Assembly (NCBI GenBank): GCA_900552925.1
Contig: USBH01000026.1
Span: 1-11,185, forward strand
Reading direction: 5' to 3'
Length of the DNA: 11,185 nt
Source of the DNA: an uncultured Oscillospiraceae bacterium
Lineage (GTDB): Bacteria > Bacillota > Clostridia > Oscillospirales > Acutalibacteraceae
Shown here: piece after piece, positions 1 to 7,566 of the stretch
Layout of the letters: every line of letters begins with the position of its first letter
Position numbering within the stretch: position 1 is the stretch's first letter
Notes under the pieces: model-generated
The model's database searches: none
The model's input: only the letters and a program-made list of their open reading frames with translations
Told to the model about the DNA's origin: nothing
Position numbers and translations under genes: made by a program

Positions 1-717
1 ATCACGCGCGACGTCAGCGGCGAAGGCGTGCAGCAGGCGCTCCTCAAGATTCTGGAGGGCACCACCGCAGGCGTTCCGCCGAAGGGCGGAAGAAAGCATC
101 CGCAGCAGGAAGTCATCAACATCAACACATCGAATATCCTCTTTATATGCGGCGGCGCGTTCGACGGGCTGAAGTCCATCATCGAACACCGCACCGCTGC
201 GCAGACGCTCGGCTTCAATTCGGACGTGAGGAGCAAGGCGGAGCTCGACAATACGGAGTGGATGAAGGAAGTCACGCCGCACGACCTCGTGAAGTTCGGC
301 CTGATTCCCGAACTCGTGGGCCGTCTGCCGGTCATCACGGCGCTGAGCGACCTCGACAAGAACGCGCTCGTGCGTATTTTGACGGAGCCGAAGAACAGCC
401 TTGTCAGCCAGTACAAGAAGCTGTTCGAGCTCGACAAGGTGGAGCTCGCCTTTACGCCGGAGGCGCTCGACGCGATCGCCGAAAAGACGATCGAACGCAA
501 AACAGGCGCGCGCGGCCTGCGCTCGATTCTCGAGGGCACGCTGACGAAGCTGATGTTCGAGGTGCCCGGCGATTATACGATTGAAAAGGTTACCATTACG
601 AAGGATACGGTCCTGCATGACGCTGCGCCCGAAATCGTGCGCAACCCGGAACGCATCCCGGTCAAGATCAAAATGACGCAGCCCAAGCGGCGTGCCCGCA
701 GGGATTCTGCATCCTGA
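1..717 (+). CDS. clpX: ATP-dependent Clp protease ATP-binding subunit ClpX (3' part, 5' end missing)
   Basis: ClpX is the AAA+ unfoldase that feeds substrates to the ClpP peptidase in the cytoplasm. The reading frame is open from base 1 and gives 238 residues, so the zinc-binding domain and Walker A/B motifs lie off the left edge. Visible in order: the pore-2 region [14 protein letters not shown] (residues 3-16), the RKH substrate-contact loop (31-33), a Leu-Gly-Phe tripeptide (70-72) where the ClpP-docking IGF loop is expected, the VGRLPV block (106-111) and the sensor-2 GAR (169-171). LGF in place of IGF is a tolerated family variant. The C-terminus ends in a basic stretch ([11 protein letters not shown]). 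lon follows 73 bases downstream, which matches the common Firmicute order clpP-clpX-lon-ysxC. Identity is near certain; only the extent is incomplete. Confidence 0.97.
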   Translation: MTRDVSGEGVQQALLKILEGTTAGVPPKGGRKHPQQEVININTSNILFICGGAFDGLKSIIEHRTAAQTLGFNSDVRSKAELDNTEWMKEVTPHDLVKFGLIPELVGRLPVITALSDLDKNALVRILTEPKNSLVSQYKKLFELDKVELAFTPEALDAIAEKTIERKTGARGLRSILEGTLTKLMFEVPGDYTIEKVTITKDTVLHDAAPEIVRNPERIPVKIKMTQPKRRARRDSAS

Positions 718-730
718 TGGTCATCATACA

Positions 731-772
731 GGCTGTGCGGCCGGTTTCAGCTGCGCAGCCTTGTCTGATTTT
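731..772 (+). terminator. Possible weak terminator or attenuator between clpX and lon
   Basis: Bases 731-741 pair with 750-760 in an 11-bp stem that includes two G-U pairs, around an 8-base loop. A moderately T-rich tail (TTGTCTGATTTT) follows. The tail is interrupted, so this is at best a leaky terminator. No convincing promoter is seen between it and lon, so lon probably depends at least partly on read-through from clpX. Confidence 0.35.
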
Positions 773-790
773 AATAAGGAATGATAGCAT

Positions 791-3208
791 ATGAGCAAAT
801 CTACCGGCAGCGCTGAGCTGCGAACCATGCCGGTTCTGGCGGTGCGCGGCATCGTCGTCTTTCCCGGCATGATCCTACAGTTTGACATCGGCCGCAAAAA
901 GTCCGTGCTGGCCGTAAAGGCCGCGCTGGACGCCGGCCGGGAGATCTTCATCGTCACACAGACGGATCTCTCCGAAAACGAGCCGACGGCGGAAGACCTC
1001 TATAAAATCGGCGTCATCGCGAAGATCAAGCAGATCGTGCACTCCGCAAACGAGGGTATCAAGCTGCATGTCGAGGGCATTGCCCGCGCGGAGATCATGT
1101 CGGTCGTGCAAGAGGAGCCGTTTCTGACGGGTACCATCCAGCCCTGTACGGAGCCGAATTTCCGCACAAGCTACAAGACCGAAGCGCTGAGCCGCATCGC
1201 GCAGGAAAAATTCGAGGAGTACATCCGCTGGTTCCGCCATGTGCCGCCGGATATCCTGCTCGGTGTGATGCAGCAGAAGGACTGCGGGAAGCTCGCGGAT
1301 TTCATCGCGGCGAATATCGCGCTCGATTTCGAGCAGAAGCAGGCCATTCTCGACGAGCTGCACCCGGTGCGCCGCATCGTGCGCCTGAATACGATTCTGA
1401 ACGACGAGATTCAGGTGATGACGCTGGAGCGGGAGATTTCCCAGAAGGCGCAGGAGCAGATGGACGAAAACCAGCGCACCTATATGCTGCGCGAACAGAT
1501 GCGCGCGATCGCGAGCGAGCTCGGCGAGGAGGACAACCCGCAGGAGGAAGCCGATGAAATGCGCGAAAAGATCCTCGCGCTGAACATGCCGGAAACCGCC
1601 AGGGAAAAGCTCCTCAAGGAATGCGACCGGTTTTCGCGGATGCCGTACGGCTCGCACGAGGGCTCCGTCATGCGCGTCTACCTCGAAACCTGCATCGAGC
1701 TGCCGTGGAACACTTCGTCGCCCGAACGGCTCGACCTCGCGCGCGCGGAGAAAATCCTCAACCGCGACCACTACGGCATGCAGAAGGTCAAGGAGCGCTT
1801 CCTCGAAACGCTTGCGGTGCGGAAGCTCTCGGACCGCGCAACCGGCCAGATCATCTGCCTTGTCGGCCCGCCGGGCGTCGGCAAAACATCGATCGCGCGG
1901 TCGATCGCCGAGGCGACGGGGCGCAAGTACGTGCGCGTGTCGCTCGGCGGCGTGCGCGACGAGGCGGACATCATGGGCCACCGCAGGACGTACGTCGGCT
2001 CGATGCCGGGCCGCATCATCGCAGCGATCCGGCAGGCGGGAACGAACAACCCGCTGATCCTGCTCGACGAGATCGACAAGCTCGGCCAGAGCTTCAAGGG
2101 CGACCCCTCCGCTTCGCTGCTCGAGGTGCTCGACCCGGAGCAGAACAGCGCGTTCCAGGACCACTACATCGACCTGCCGTTTGACCTGAGCCGCGTGCTC
2201 TTCATCACGACTGCAAACGACGCTTCGATGATCCCGGGCCCGCTGTACGACCGCATGGATGTGATCACGCTCGGCAGCTATACGCACGACGAGAAGTTCC
2301 ACATCGCCTCCAAGTACCTGATTCCGAAGCAGCTCAAGAAGCACGGCATCAAGGCGGCGCAGCTCCGCTTCACGCCGAACGCGCTGCACGCGCTGATCGA
2401 CAGCTACACCCGGGAGGCGGGCGTGCGCACGCTGGAGCGGACGATCGGCACCATCTGCCGGAAGATTGCAAAGCGCATCGTCTCCGATGCGGAGTTCAAA
2501 TCGTTCTCGGTGAAGGTCTCGAATCTCGAGGAGCTGCTCGGCCCGAAGAAGTTTACGAAAGAAAATCTCGAACGGCGCGACGAGATCGGCCTTGTGAACG
2601 GCCTGGCCTGGACGAGCGTCGGCGGCGAGATGCTGCCGATCGAAGTCGCCGTGATGGACGGCACCGGCAAGATCCAGCTGACCGGCTCGCTCGGCGATGT
2701 GATGAAGGAGTCCGCGAGCGCGGCGCTGACCTGTATCCGCACCCGCGCGGAGCAGCTCGGCATTGCGCCGGACTTCTATGCGAAAAAGGATATCCACATC
2801 CATGCGCCGGAGGGCGCCGTGCCGAAGGACGGACCGTCCGCGGGCATTGCAATGGCGACGGCGATCACCTCGGCACTCTGTAAAGCGCCTGTGCTGCACA
2901 GTGTGGCAATGACAGGGGAAATCACTTTACAGGGGCGCGTGCTGCCGATCGGCGGCTTGCGCGAAAAATCGATGGCGGCGTACCGCAGCGGCATCAAGAC
3001 GGTCATCATCCCGGAGGCCAATGTGCCCGACCTCGCGGAGGTCGACCGGGTGGTCCGCGAGCACGTCGAGTTCGTGCCGGTGCGGCGGATCGACGAGGTG
3101 CTCCCGCGCGCGATCCCGAGCCTGTCCGGCAGCGGCCGGGTGGAGGAGCCGGAGGTCCGGATGCCCGTCGGACAGCAGCAGCGCGTAATGCCCGCGCTGC
3201 GCCAGTGA
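791..3208 (+). CDS. lon: ATP-dependent protease Lon
   Basis: Lon is a cytoplasmic hexameric AAA+ serine protease that degrades misfolded and regulatory proteins. The 805-residue product has the full bacterial LonA layout: an N-terminal substrate domain opening with MPVLAVRGIVVFPGM (about 13-27), a coiled middle (about 210-260), the AAA+ module with Walker A GPPGVGKT (359-366, Lys365) and Walker B LILLDEID (Asp426/Glu427), and the C-terminal peptidase. The catalytic dyad is intact: Ser683 in KDGPSAGIAM and Lys726 in GGLREKSMAAY, matching E. coli Ser679/Lys722 with a constant offset. The ATG follows an AAGGA SD about ten bases away. The last 40 or so residues form a low-complexity tail (VEEPEVRMPVGQQQRVMPALRQ) beyond the peptidase domain. 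The SD of ysxC overlaps the lon stop codon, so the two are probably co-translated. Confidence 0.98.
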   Translation: MSKSTGSAELRTMPVLAVRGIVVFPGMILQFDIGRKKSVLAVKAALDAGREIFIVTQTDLSENEPTAEDLYKIGVIAKIKQIVHSANEGIKLHVEGIARAEIMSVVQEEPFLTGTIQPCTEPNFRTSYKTEALSRIAQEKFEEYIRWFRHVPPDILLGVMQQKDCGKLADFIAANIALDFEQKQAILDELHPVRRIVRLNTILNDEIQVMTLEREISQKAQEQMDENQRTYMLREQMRAIASELGEEDNPQEEADEMREKILALNMPETAREKLLKECDRFSRMPYGSHEGSVMRVYLETCIELPWNTSSPERLDLARAEKILNRDHYGMQKVKERFLETLAVRKLSDRATGQIICLVGPPGVGKTSIARSIAEATGRKYVRVSLGGVRDEADIMGHRRTYVGSMPGRIIAAIRQAGTNNPLILLDEIDKLGQSFKGDPSASLLEVLDPEQNSAFQDHYIDLPFDLSRVLFITTANDASMIPGPLYDRMDVITLGSYTHDEKFHIASKYLIPKQLKKHGIKAAQLRFTPNALHALIDSYTREAGVRTLERTIGTICRKIAKRIVSDAEFKSFSVKVSNLEELLGPKKFTKENLERRDEIGLVNGLAWTSVGGEMLPIEVAVMDGTGKIQLTGSLGDVMKESASAALTCIRTRAEQLGIAPDFYAKKDIHIHAPEGAVPKDGPSAGIAMATAITSALCKAPVLHSVAMTGEITLQGRVLPIGGLREKSMAAYRSGIKTVIIPEANVPDLAEVDRVVREHVEFVPVRRIDEVLPRAIPSLSGSGRVEEPEVRMPVGQQQRVMPALRQ

Positions 3209-3217
3209 GGTGATACG

Positions 3218-3823
3218 ATGAATTTTCAGGCTGTGGAATTTGAAGCGGCGGCCGGCCGCGCCGACCAGCTCAAGCCGTCCGATCTGCCGGAGATCGTGTT
3301 TTCCGGCAAGTCGAACGTCGGAAAATCCTCTCTGATCAACAAGCTGGTCAACCGAAAGGCTTTGGCGCGCGTCAGCGCGACGCCGGGCAAAACGGCGACG
3401 ATCAATTTCTTCCGTCTGCCGGCCTGCAGGCTCGTCGATCTGCCCGGCTACGGCTATGCGAAGGTCTCGCAGGGCGAGAAGCAGCGCTGGGCGAAGCTGA
3501 TGCAGGGCTACTTTGACGGCGAACGGCGGATCGCGCTGGTCATCCAGATCCTCGACATGCGCCACGCGCCGACGGCCGACGATTACGATATGATCAATTA
3601 CCTGATTGAGCGCGACTTCCCGTTCCTCGCGGTCTGCACCAAGTGCGACAAGCTGAACAAGACGCAGTTCGATGAACAGGTGAAATACTTTACAGAACTG
3701 TTTGAGGAGCATGAGATCCCGTTCATCCCGTTTTCCTCCCGCACCGGCTTTGGGCTGGAGGAACTGAAGCAGCGCATCGAGGCGGCTGTCGGCGGGGCGG
3801 ACGAAAAAACGCAGGGAGAATAA
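3218..3823 (+). CDS. ysxC: Ribosome biogenesis GTPase YsxC/EngB (YihA)
   Basis: This TRAFAC-class GTPase helps assemble the large ribosomal subunit. The 201-residue product shows all the G motifs in order: G1 GKSNVGKS (30-37), a G2 region with TPGKT (55-59), G3 DLPGYG (74-79), G4 TKCDK (141-145) and G5 SSRTG (173-177). Length and motif spacing are normal for the family. The start is supported by a strong extended SD (GAGGTGAT) that overlaps the lon TGA stop; only nine bases separate the stop from this ATG, so translational coupling to lon is likely. lon-ysxC adjacency is classic in Firmicutes. It ends 29 bases before lysA with no terminator in between, so lysA may be read from the same transcript. 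Confidence 0.96.
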   Translation: MNFQAVEFEAAAGRADQLKPSDLPEIVFSGKSNVGKSSLINKLVNRKALARVSATPGKTATINFFRLPACRLVDLPGYGYAKVSQGEKQRWAKLMQGYFDGERRIALVIQILDMRHAPTADDYDMINYLIERDFPFLAVCTKCDKLNKTQFDEQVKYFTELFEEHEIPFIPFSSRTGFGLEELKQRIEAAVGGADEKTQGE

Positions 3824-3852
3824 AAAACAGAAAACCGAAGGGAATGAGTGAA

Positions 3853-5151
3853 ATGTTTGTATCCGACTGCCTCTCCATAAACGAAAAGGGGCATTTGACG
3901 ATCAGCGGCTGCGATACGGTCGAGCTGGCAGAGCGCTTCGGCACGCCGCTCTACGTGATGAGCGAGGACAAGATCCGCGACAACTGCCGCCGCTACAAGT
4001 CCTCGATCGAGCGCCACTACGGCGGGAACGGCGCGCCGATCTACGCGAGCAAGGCGTTCAGCTGCAAGGAGATCTGCCGCATCGTGACGAGCGAAGGGCT
4101 GGATTTGGAGGTCGTTTCCGGCGGCGAGCTGTTTACGGCGCTCTCCGCGGGCGTGGATGCAAAGCACATCCATTTCCAGGGGAATAACAAGTCCGTCTCG
4201 GAGCTCTGCTACGCGATCGACAGCGGTGTGGGCGACATCGTCGTGGACAACCGCACCGAGCTGGAGCGCATCGAGCGCCTTTCGGCGGAGCGGAACGTCA
4301 CGACGCGCATCTCGATGCGCATCAAGCCGGGCATCGACGCGCACACGCACGAATTCATCCGCACCGGCCAGATCGACTCGAAATTCGGCTTTGCACTCGA
4401 GACGGGCGAGGCGTTTGAGGCGGTCCGCGCGGCGGTTGCGGCGGAGCATGTCGAGCTGATCGGCCTGCACTGCCACATCGGCTCGCAGATTTTCGACAAG
4501 TCCCCGTTCGTGCTCGCGGCGGAGGTCATGCTCGAGTTTTACAACCGGATTTACAGGGAGCTCGGCAAGAAGCTGACGCATCTGAATCTCGGCGGCGGCT
4601 TCGGCATCAAGTACAAGGAGGCCGATGCCGCGGTGCCGTATGAGGACTACATGAGCGACGTTTCGGCGGCGATCCATGCGGCCTGCGCCCGGTACGGCCT
4701 CGAGATCCCGCGCATCTACATAGAGCCGGGGCGCTCGATTGTCGGCGAGACGGGGGTCACGCTGTACACGGTCGGCGATATCAAGACGATCCCGAACGTT
4801 CGCACCTATGTGGCGATCGACGGCGGCATGTTCGACAACCCGCGCTATGCGCTCTACCAGTCCGATTACACCTGTCTGCTCGCAAACAAGGCGGACCGCC
4901 CGGCGGATTTCAAGGCGACGATTGCCGGCAAGTGCTGCGAGAGCGGCGACCTGATTCAGGAAAATACGATGATCCAGACGCCGGAGGTCGGGGATATCCT
5001 CGCGGTGCTTTCCACCGGCGCGTACAATTACTCGATGGCTTCGAACTATAACCGCAACCTCAAGCCGGCCTGCGTCATGGTGCGCGGCGGCGAAGCGCGT
5101 GTTGTGATTCACGCGGAAACCTACGCCGATCTGGTCCGCAATGACGTATAA
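3853..5151 (+). CDS. lysA: Diaminopimelate decarboxylase LysA
   Basis: This PLP-dependent enzyme converts meso-diaminopimelate to L-lysine and CO2, the last step of lysine synthesis. Two in-frame ATGs lie nine bases apart (3844 and 3853). The AGGGA SD at about 3839-3843 touches the first but is properly spaced for the second, so 3853 is chosen (432 residues, beginning MFVSDC). Fold-type III alanine-racemase-like signatures are complete: PLP Schiff-base Lys67 in YASKAF, HIGSQ (208-212), the glycine loop LGGGFG (246-251), EPGRS (291-295), the substrate-binding CESGD (362-366) and GAYNYSM (389-395). The gene follows ysxC closely on the same strand. No lysine riboswitch or obvious promoter is visible in the 29 bases upstream, so it is likely expressed from the upstream operon. 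Confidence 0.95.
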   Translation: MFVSDCLSINEKGHLTISGCDTVELAERFGTPLYVMSEDKIRDNCRRYKSSIERHYGGNGAPIYASKAFSCKEICRIVTSEGLDLEVVSGGELFTALSAGVDAKHIHFQGNNKSVSELCYAIDSGVGDIVVDNRTELERIERLSAERNVTTRISMRIKPGIDAHTHEFIRTGQIDSKFGFALETGEAFEAVRAAVAAEHVELIGLHCHIGSQIFDKSPFVLAAEVMLEFYNRIYRELGKKLTHLNLGGGFGIKYKEADAAVPYEDYMSDVSAAIHAACARYGLEIPRIYIEPGRSIVGETGVTLYTVGDIKTIPNVRTYVAIDGGMFDNPRYALYQSDYTCLLANKADRPADFKATIAGKCCESGDLIQENTMIQTPEVGDILAVLSTGAYNYSMASNYNRNLKPACVMVRGGEARVVIHAETYADLVRNDV

Positions 5152-5179
5152 ATAATTTTCGGAATCGTCTGTTTTTCGC

Positions 5180-5208
5180 TTTACTTTTTTACTTTTGAAT
5201 GGTAAAAT
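5180..5208 (+). promoter_or_regulatory. Sigma-A-type promoter for the yerC-methyltransferase-hslO group
   Basis: A -35 box TTTACT (5180-5185), a 17-base spacer and a -10 box TAAAAT (5203-5208) lie in the T/A-rich gap after lysA. The predicted transcript start is near 5215, giving a leader of about 45 bases before the yerC ATG. Confidence 0.6.
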
Positions 5209-5221
5209 AAAAAAGTGGTAT

Positions 5222-5235
5222 TCGGAAGATTCCGA
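5222..5235. promoter_or_regulatory. Inverted repeat TCGGAA-GA-TTCCGA, possible operator
   Basis: Perfect 6-base arms (5222-5227 and 5230-5235) flank a 2-base centre, about 7 to 20 bases downstream of the predicted start of transcription. That is a typical repressor position. A half-site-like CGGAATC occurs at 5160-5166, on the other side of the promoter. No terminator-like T-run follows. It may be bound by the adjacent TrpR-like protein, but that is inference. Confidence 0.4.
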
Positions 5236-5259
5236 TTCAATAAGAAATGAGGTTTGGTT

Positions 5260-5568
5260 ATGAACACGAAGCTGCACGACGAGAACGTAGATTTTCTGTT
5301 CGATGCGATTCTGGCGCTGGAAACGCGGGAGGAATGCTACCGCTTTTTTGAGGATCTCTGCACGGTGCCGGAGCTGAAGGCCATGTCGCAGCGCATTGCC
5401 GTTGCCAAAATGCTGAGCGCGCGGCAGGTGTACAGCGAGATCGTTGCAAAGACCGGCGCTTCCACCGCGACGATCAGCCGTGTCAACCGCTCGCTGAATT
5501 ACGGCAGCGACGGCTATACGCTCGTTTTCGACAGGCTCTGGAAAAAGGACGAGGGCGACGCGGAGTAA
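5260..5568 (+). CDS. yerC: YerC/YecD family TrpR-like transcriptional regulator
   Basis: The product is a small (102 residues) all-helical DNA-binding protein of the TrpR-repressor superfamily, YerC/YecD type, whose physiological role is poorly defined. The TrpR-like helix-turn-helix lies at about residues 57-79 (VYSEIVAKTGASTATISRVNRS), preceded by a conserved helical part with ELKAMSQRIAVAKML (38-52). The ATG at 5260 has a GAGGT SD seven bases upstream; an in-frame TTG at 5254 is too close to that SD to be the start. The stop overlaps the next start as TAATG, so the methyltransferase is translationally coupled. An inverted repeat sits between its promoter and SD, consistent with autoregulation. 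Family assignment is firm; the ligand and targets are unknown. Confidence 0.9.
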   Translation: MNTKLHDENVDFLFDAILALETREECYRFFEDLCTVPELKAMSQRIAVAKMLSARQVYSEIVAKTGASTATISRVNRSLNYGSDGYTLVFDRLWKKDEGDAE

Positions 5569-6338
5569 TGGCGGGCTACGACGTTTTTGCACGGTATTAC
5601 GACGCGCTGACGGCCAATGTGGATTACGCCGCCCGTGCGGCCTATCTGAAGGCGCTTCTGGAGCGTCTCGGCCACGCGCCGGGACTCACGCTCGACCTCG
5701 CCTGCGGAACCGGCAGCCTGACGCTGGCGCTCCACCGGCTCGGGTTCGACGTCTACGGCGTCGACGGTTCCGCGGCCATGCTCTCCGAAGCGAAGGATAA
5801 GGCGTACGATCAGGAGGCGGACGTGCTCTTCCTCTGCCAGAAAATGCAGCGGCTCGACCTGTACGGCACGGTCGACACGGTTTTCTGTGCGCTGGACAGC
5901 ATCAACCACCTTTCCGGCCCCGAGCAGGTGCTGGAGACGTTCAAGCGCGTTGCGTTTTTCCTGAACGACGACGGCTGGTTCATCTTTGACGTCAACACGC
6001 CCTTCAAGCATGAAAAGGTATTGGCGGACAATACATTCGTTTATGATCTTCCGGATATCTACTGCGTCTGGCAAAATACGTACAACCCGCAGGACGGGAG
6101 CGTGGCGATCGAGCTCGACTTTTTCGAGCGGCAGGGAAAGCTGTATGCGCGCAGCAGCGAACGCTTTTCCGAGCGCGCCTACAGTGCGGAAAAGCTCACG
6201 GCGCTGCTGCGGGAAGCGGGGTTTGACCGCGTCGAGGTTTTCGGCGATATGCGCTTCGACGCGCCCGCGCCCGACGAGCAGCGCATGATCTTTGCCGCAC
6301 ACATCACAAATTCGCAAAACGGCGTTTTTGCAGGCTGA
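5568..6338 (+). CDS. Class I SAM-dependent methyltransferase, substrate unknown
   Basis: The product is a 256-residue soluble Rossmann-fold methyltransferase. Motif I, LDLACGTGS (42-50), binds S-adenosylmethionine. The acidic residue after strand 2 is Asp66 in VYGVDGS, and the motif IV-like region is CALDSINHL (107-115), followed by FIFDVNTPFKHEK (138-150). The N-terminus (YDVFARYYDAL) is typical of the methyltransferase-25-like group common in Firmicutes. Residues after about 160 form the usual substrate-covering insert, but the substrate cannot be read from it. The start overlaps the yerC stop by one base. The stop codon lies in the loop of a strong hairpin that leads into hslO. Methyltransferase class is near certain; a link to HslO function is suggested only by co-transcription. 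Confidence 0.88.
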   Translation: MAGYDVFARYYDALTANVDYAARAAYLKALLERLGHAPGLTLDLACGTGSLTLALHRLGFDVYGVDGSAAMLSEAKDKAYDQEADVLFLCQKMQRLDLYGTVDTVFCALDSINHLSGPEQVLETFKRVAFFLNDDGWFIFDVNTPFKHEKVLADNTFVYDLPDIYCVWQNTYNPQDGSVAIELDFFERQGKLYARSSERFSERAYSAEKLTALLREAGFDRVEVFGDMRFDAPAPDEQRMIFAAHITNSQNGVFAG

Positions 6339-6356
6339 GGCTTGCAGAAACGCCGT
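6319..6356 (+). other. Long RNA hairpin at the methyltransferase-hslO junction
   Basis: Bases 6319-6334 pair with 6341-6356 in an uninterrupted 16-bp stem with two G-U pairs and a 6-base loop. The methyltransferase TGA stop (6336-6338) is in the loop, and the hslO SD GAAAGGA (6357-6363) begins at the very next base. No T-tract follows, so it is not an ordinary terminator. It may be a processing, stability or translation-control element. Confidence 0.7.
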
Positions 6357-6372
6357 GAAAGGATGTTTTGAC

Positions 6373-7278
6373 TTGGATAGAATTATACGCTGCATCACCG
6401 CGGACGGCGCCCTGATGGCGTCGGCGATCGATTCCAGCGATACGGTATATACGGCGCAGAGCCTGCACGGCCTGAGCGCCACGGCGTCTGCGGCGCTCGG
6501 CCGTCTTCTGACCGGCGCTTCGATGATGGGCGCGATGCTCAAGCAGGAGCATGCCTCGCTGACGCTGCGCGTCGACGGCGGCGGCCCGCTCGGCGTGCTG
6601 ACCGCGATCTCTGACAGCCGCGGCAACGTGCGCGGGTGCGTCGACAATCCCGAGGCGGAGGCGCCGAAAAAGCCGAACGGCAAGCTCGACGTCGGCGCCG
6701 CCGTCGGCCAAGACGGCCGTCTCGGCGTCATCCGCAGCTACGGCACGGGTGAGCCGTATATGGGGCAGGTCGCGCTTGTCAGCGGCGAAATCGCCGAGGA
6801 CCTCACGAACTACTATGCGGTCAGCGAGCAGATCCCGACGGTCTGTGCGCTCGGCGTGCTCGTCGATTCGGACACGAAGAAGGTCATGCTGGCCGGCGGC
6901 CTGCTGATTCAGGTGCTGCCCGGCGCGCTGCCGGAGGACATCGAAAAGCTAGAGGCCAACGTGCAGAAGCTCGAGCCGGTCACGACGATGCTTGCAAAGG
7001 GCATGACCGTGGAGCAGATGTGCGAAAAGGCGCTCGAAGGCTTTACCGTCGAGAAGCTCGACGAGATGCCGGTCCATTACGCCTGCACGTGCAGCAGGGA
7101 AAAGTATTACGCGGCGCTTGCGACGCTTGAGCCCGACGAGCTGGAGACGCTGCCGGCGCAGGACGGCAAGGTGGAGACGGTGTGCCCGTACTGCTGCCGG
7201 AAGTATTACTTTACGACGGAGGAGCTGCACGCGCTGGCCCGGCAGGTGCGTGCGCGGCGTGCGGAAGCCGGCCGGTAA
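6373..7278 (+). CDS. hslO: Redox-regulated chaperone Hsp33 (HslO)
   Basis: Hsp33 is a cytoplasmic holdase chaperone switched on by oxidative stress: zinc release and disulfide formation in its C-terminal domain activate it. The open frame runs further upstream, but the family N-terminus (DRIIRCITADGALMASAIDSS) begins just after the TTG at 6373, which has a GAAAGGA SD nine bases upstream. TTG is therefore taken as the start, giving 301 residues, normal for the family. The redox switch is complete: Cys238 and Cys240 (CxC) and Cys271 and Cys274 (CPYC), with an extra Cys275 directly after. The C-terminal tail is basic and Arg-rich. It is the last gene of the yerC-methyltransferase group and shares the stress theme with clpX and lon upstream. 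Confidence 0.95.
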   Translation: MDRIIRCITADGALMASAIDSSDTVYTAQSLHGLSATASAALGRLLTGASMMGAMLKQEHASLTLRVDGGGPLGVLTAISDSRGNVRGCVDNPEAEAPKKPNGKLDVGAAVGQDGRLGVIRSYGTGEPYMGQVALVSGEIAEDLTNYYAVSEQIPTVCALGVLVDSDTKKVMLAGGLLIQVLPGALPEDIEKLEANVQKLEPVTTMLAKGMTVEQMCEKALEGFTVEKLDEMPVHYACTCSREKYYAALATLEPDELETLPAQDGKVETVCPYCCRKYYFTTEELHALARQVRARRAEAGR

Positions 7279-7284
7279 TTTTTT
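7234..7284 (+). terminator. Probable intrinsic terminator overlapping the end of hslO
   Basis: A GC-rich stem pairs 7234-7243 with 7267-7275 (nine pairs, one bulged base) around a loop of about 23 bases. The stop codon TAA and a run of six T (7279-7284) follow immediately. It lies largely inside the coding sequence. The large loop and the bulge make the call moderate. Confidence 0.4.
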
Positions 7285-7334
7285 GAAAAAACTTTGAAAA
7301 AAGTATTGACTTTTCAATCCGTTCGTAGTATTAT
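7282..7334 (+). promoter_or_regulatory. Strong promoter of the tRNA operon with A-tract upstream element
   Basis: The -35 box TTGACT (7306-7311) and -10 box TATTAT (7329-7334) are exactly 17 bases apart. Directly upstream are two tandem 11-base units, TTTGAAAAAAC and TTTGAAAAAAG (7282-7303), which put A-tracts in helical phase as in UP elements of stable-RNA promoters. Transcription should begin near 7341, about 37 bases before tRNA-Val. Confidence 0.8.
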
Positions 7335-7377
7335 ATAACACGTCGCTGAGAGATGAACGCACAAGCGATGCTGTTGT

Positions 7378-7454
7378 GGGGGCATAGCTCAGCTGGTTAG
7401 AGCACCTGCCTTACAAGCAGGGGGTCATAGGTTCGAGTCCTATTGTCCCCACCA
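7378..7454 (+). tRNA. tRNA-Val (anticodon TAC)
   Basis: A full cloverleaf of 77 bases including encoded CCA. The acceptor stem GGGGGCA pairs with TGTCCCC (one G-U pair). The anticodon stem CCTGC/GCAGG encloses loop CTTACAA with anticodon TAC at 7412-7414. The T-loop TTCGAGT is canonical. It is the first tRNA of a three-gene operon. Confidence 0.96.
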
Positions 7455-7460
7455 AAATGT

Positions 7461-7537
7461 GGCCCGGTAGTTCAGCTGGTTAGAACGCTAGCCTGTCACG
7501 CTAGAGGTCGACGGTTCGAGCCCGTTCCGGGTCGCCA
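7461..7537 (+). tRNA. tRNA-Asp (anticodon GTC)
   Basis: A 77-base cloverleaf with encoded CCA. The acceptor stem GGCCCGG pairs with CCGGGTC (one G-U pair). The anticodon stem CTAGC/GCTAG encloses loop CTGTCAC with GTC at 7495-7497. The discriminator is G, as expected for tRNA-Asp. It lies six bases after tRNA-Val. Confidence 0.96.
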
Positions 7538-7538
7538 C

Positions 7539-7566
7539 AGAAGGGTGAGTGATAACTTGCCCTTTT
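7539..7566 (+). other. Hairpin in the spacer between tRNA-Asp and tRNA-Thr
   Basis: Bases 7541-7550 pair with 7555-7564 in a 10-bp stem with two G-U pairs and a GATA tetraloop; two weaker pairs extend it to 7539/7566. It fills almost all of the 34-base spacer. It could be a processing site or a weak attenuator before tRNA-Thr (the run after it is only TTTTGGTTT). Confidence 0.5.

Noticed and set aside
875..2899. Long open frame on the - strand across lon (674 codons)
   Set aside because: It is antisense to a complete lon gene with all motifs. Long antisense frames are expected in GC-rich coding DNA, and the translation is Arg/Leu/Asp-rich with no recognisable domain.
3598..5592. Long open frame on the - strand across ysxC, lysA and yerC (664 codons)
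   Set aside because: It is antisense to three well-supported genes and crosses their boundaries and a promoter. It has no SD or recognisable motif.
6292..6372. Longer hslO starting inside the methyltransferase gene
   Set aside because: The extra residues are not part of the HslO fold and come from the hairpin and the methyltransferase frame. The TTG at 6373 has a good SD and matches the family N-terminus.
5514..6731. Open frame on the - strand across the methyltransferase and hslO
   Set aside because: It is a shadow of two clear + strand genes, with low-complexity composition and no domain.
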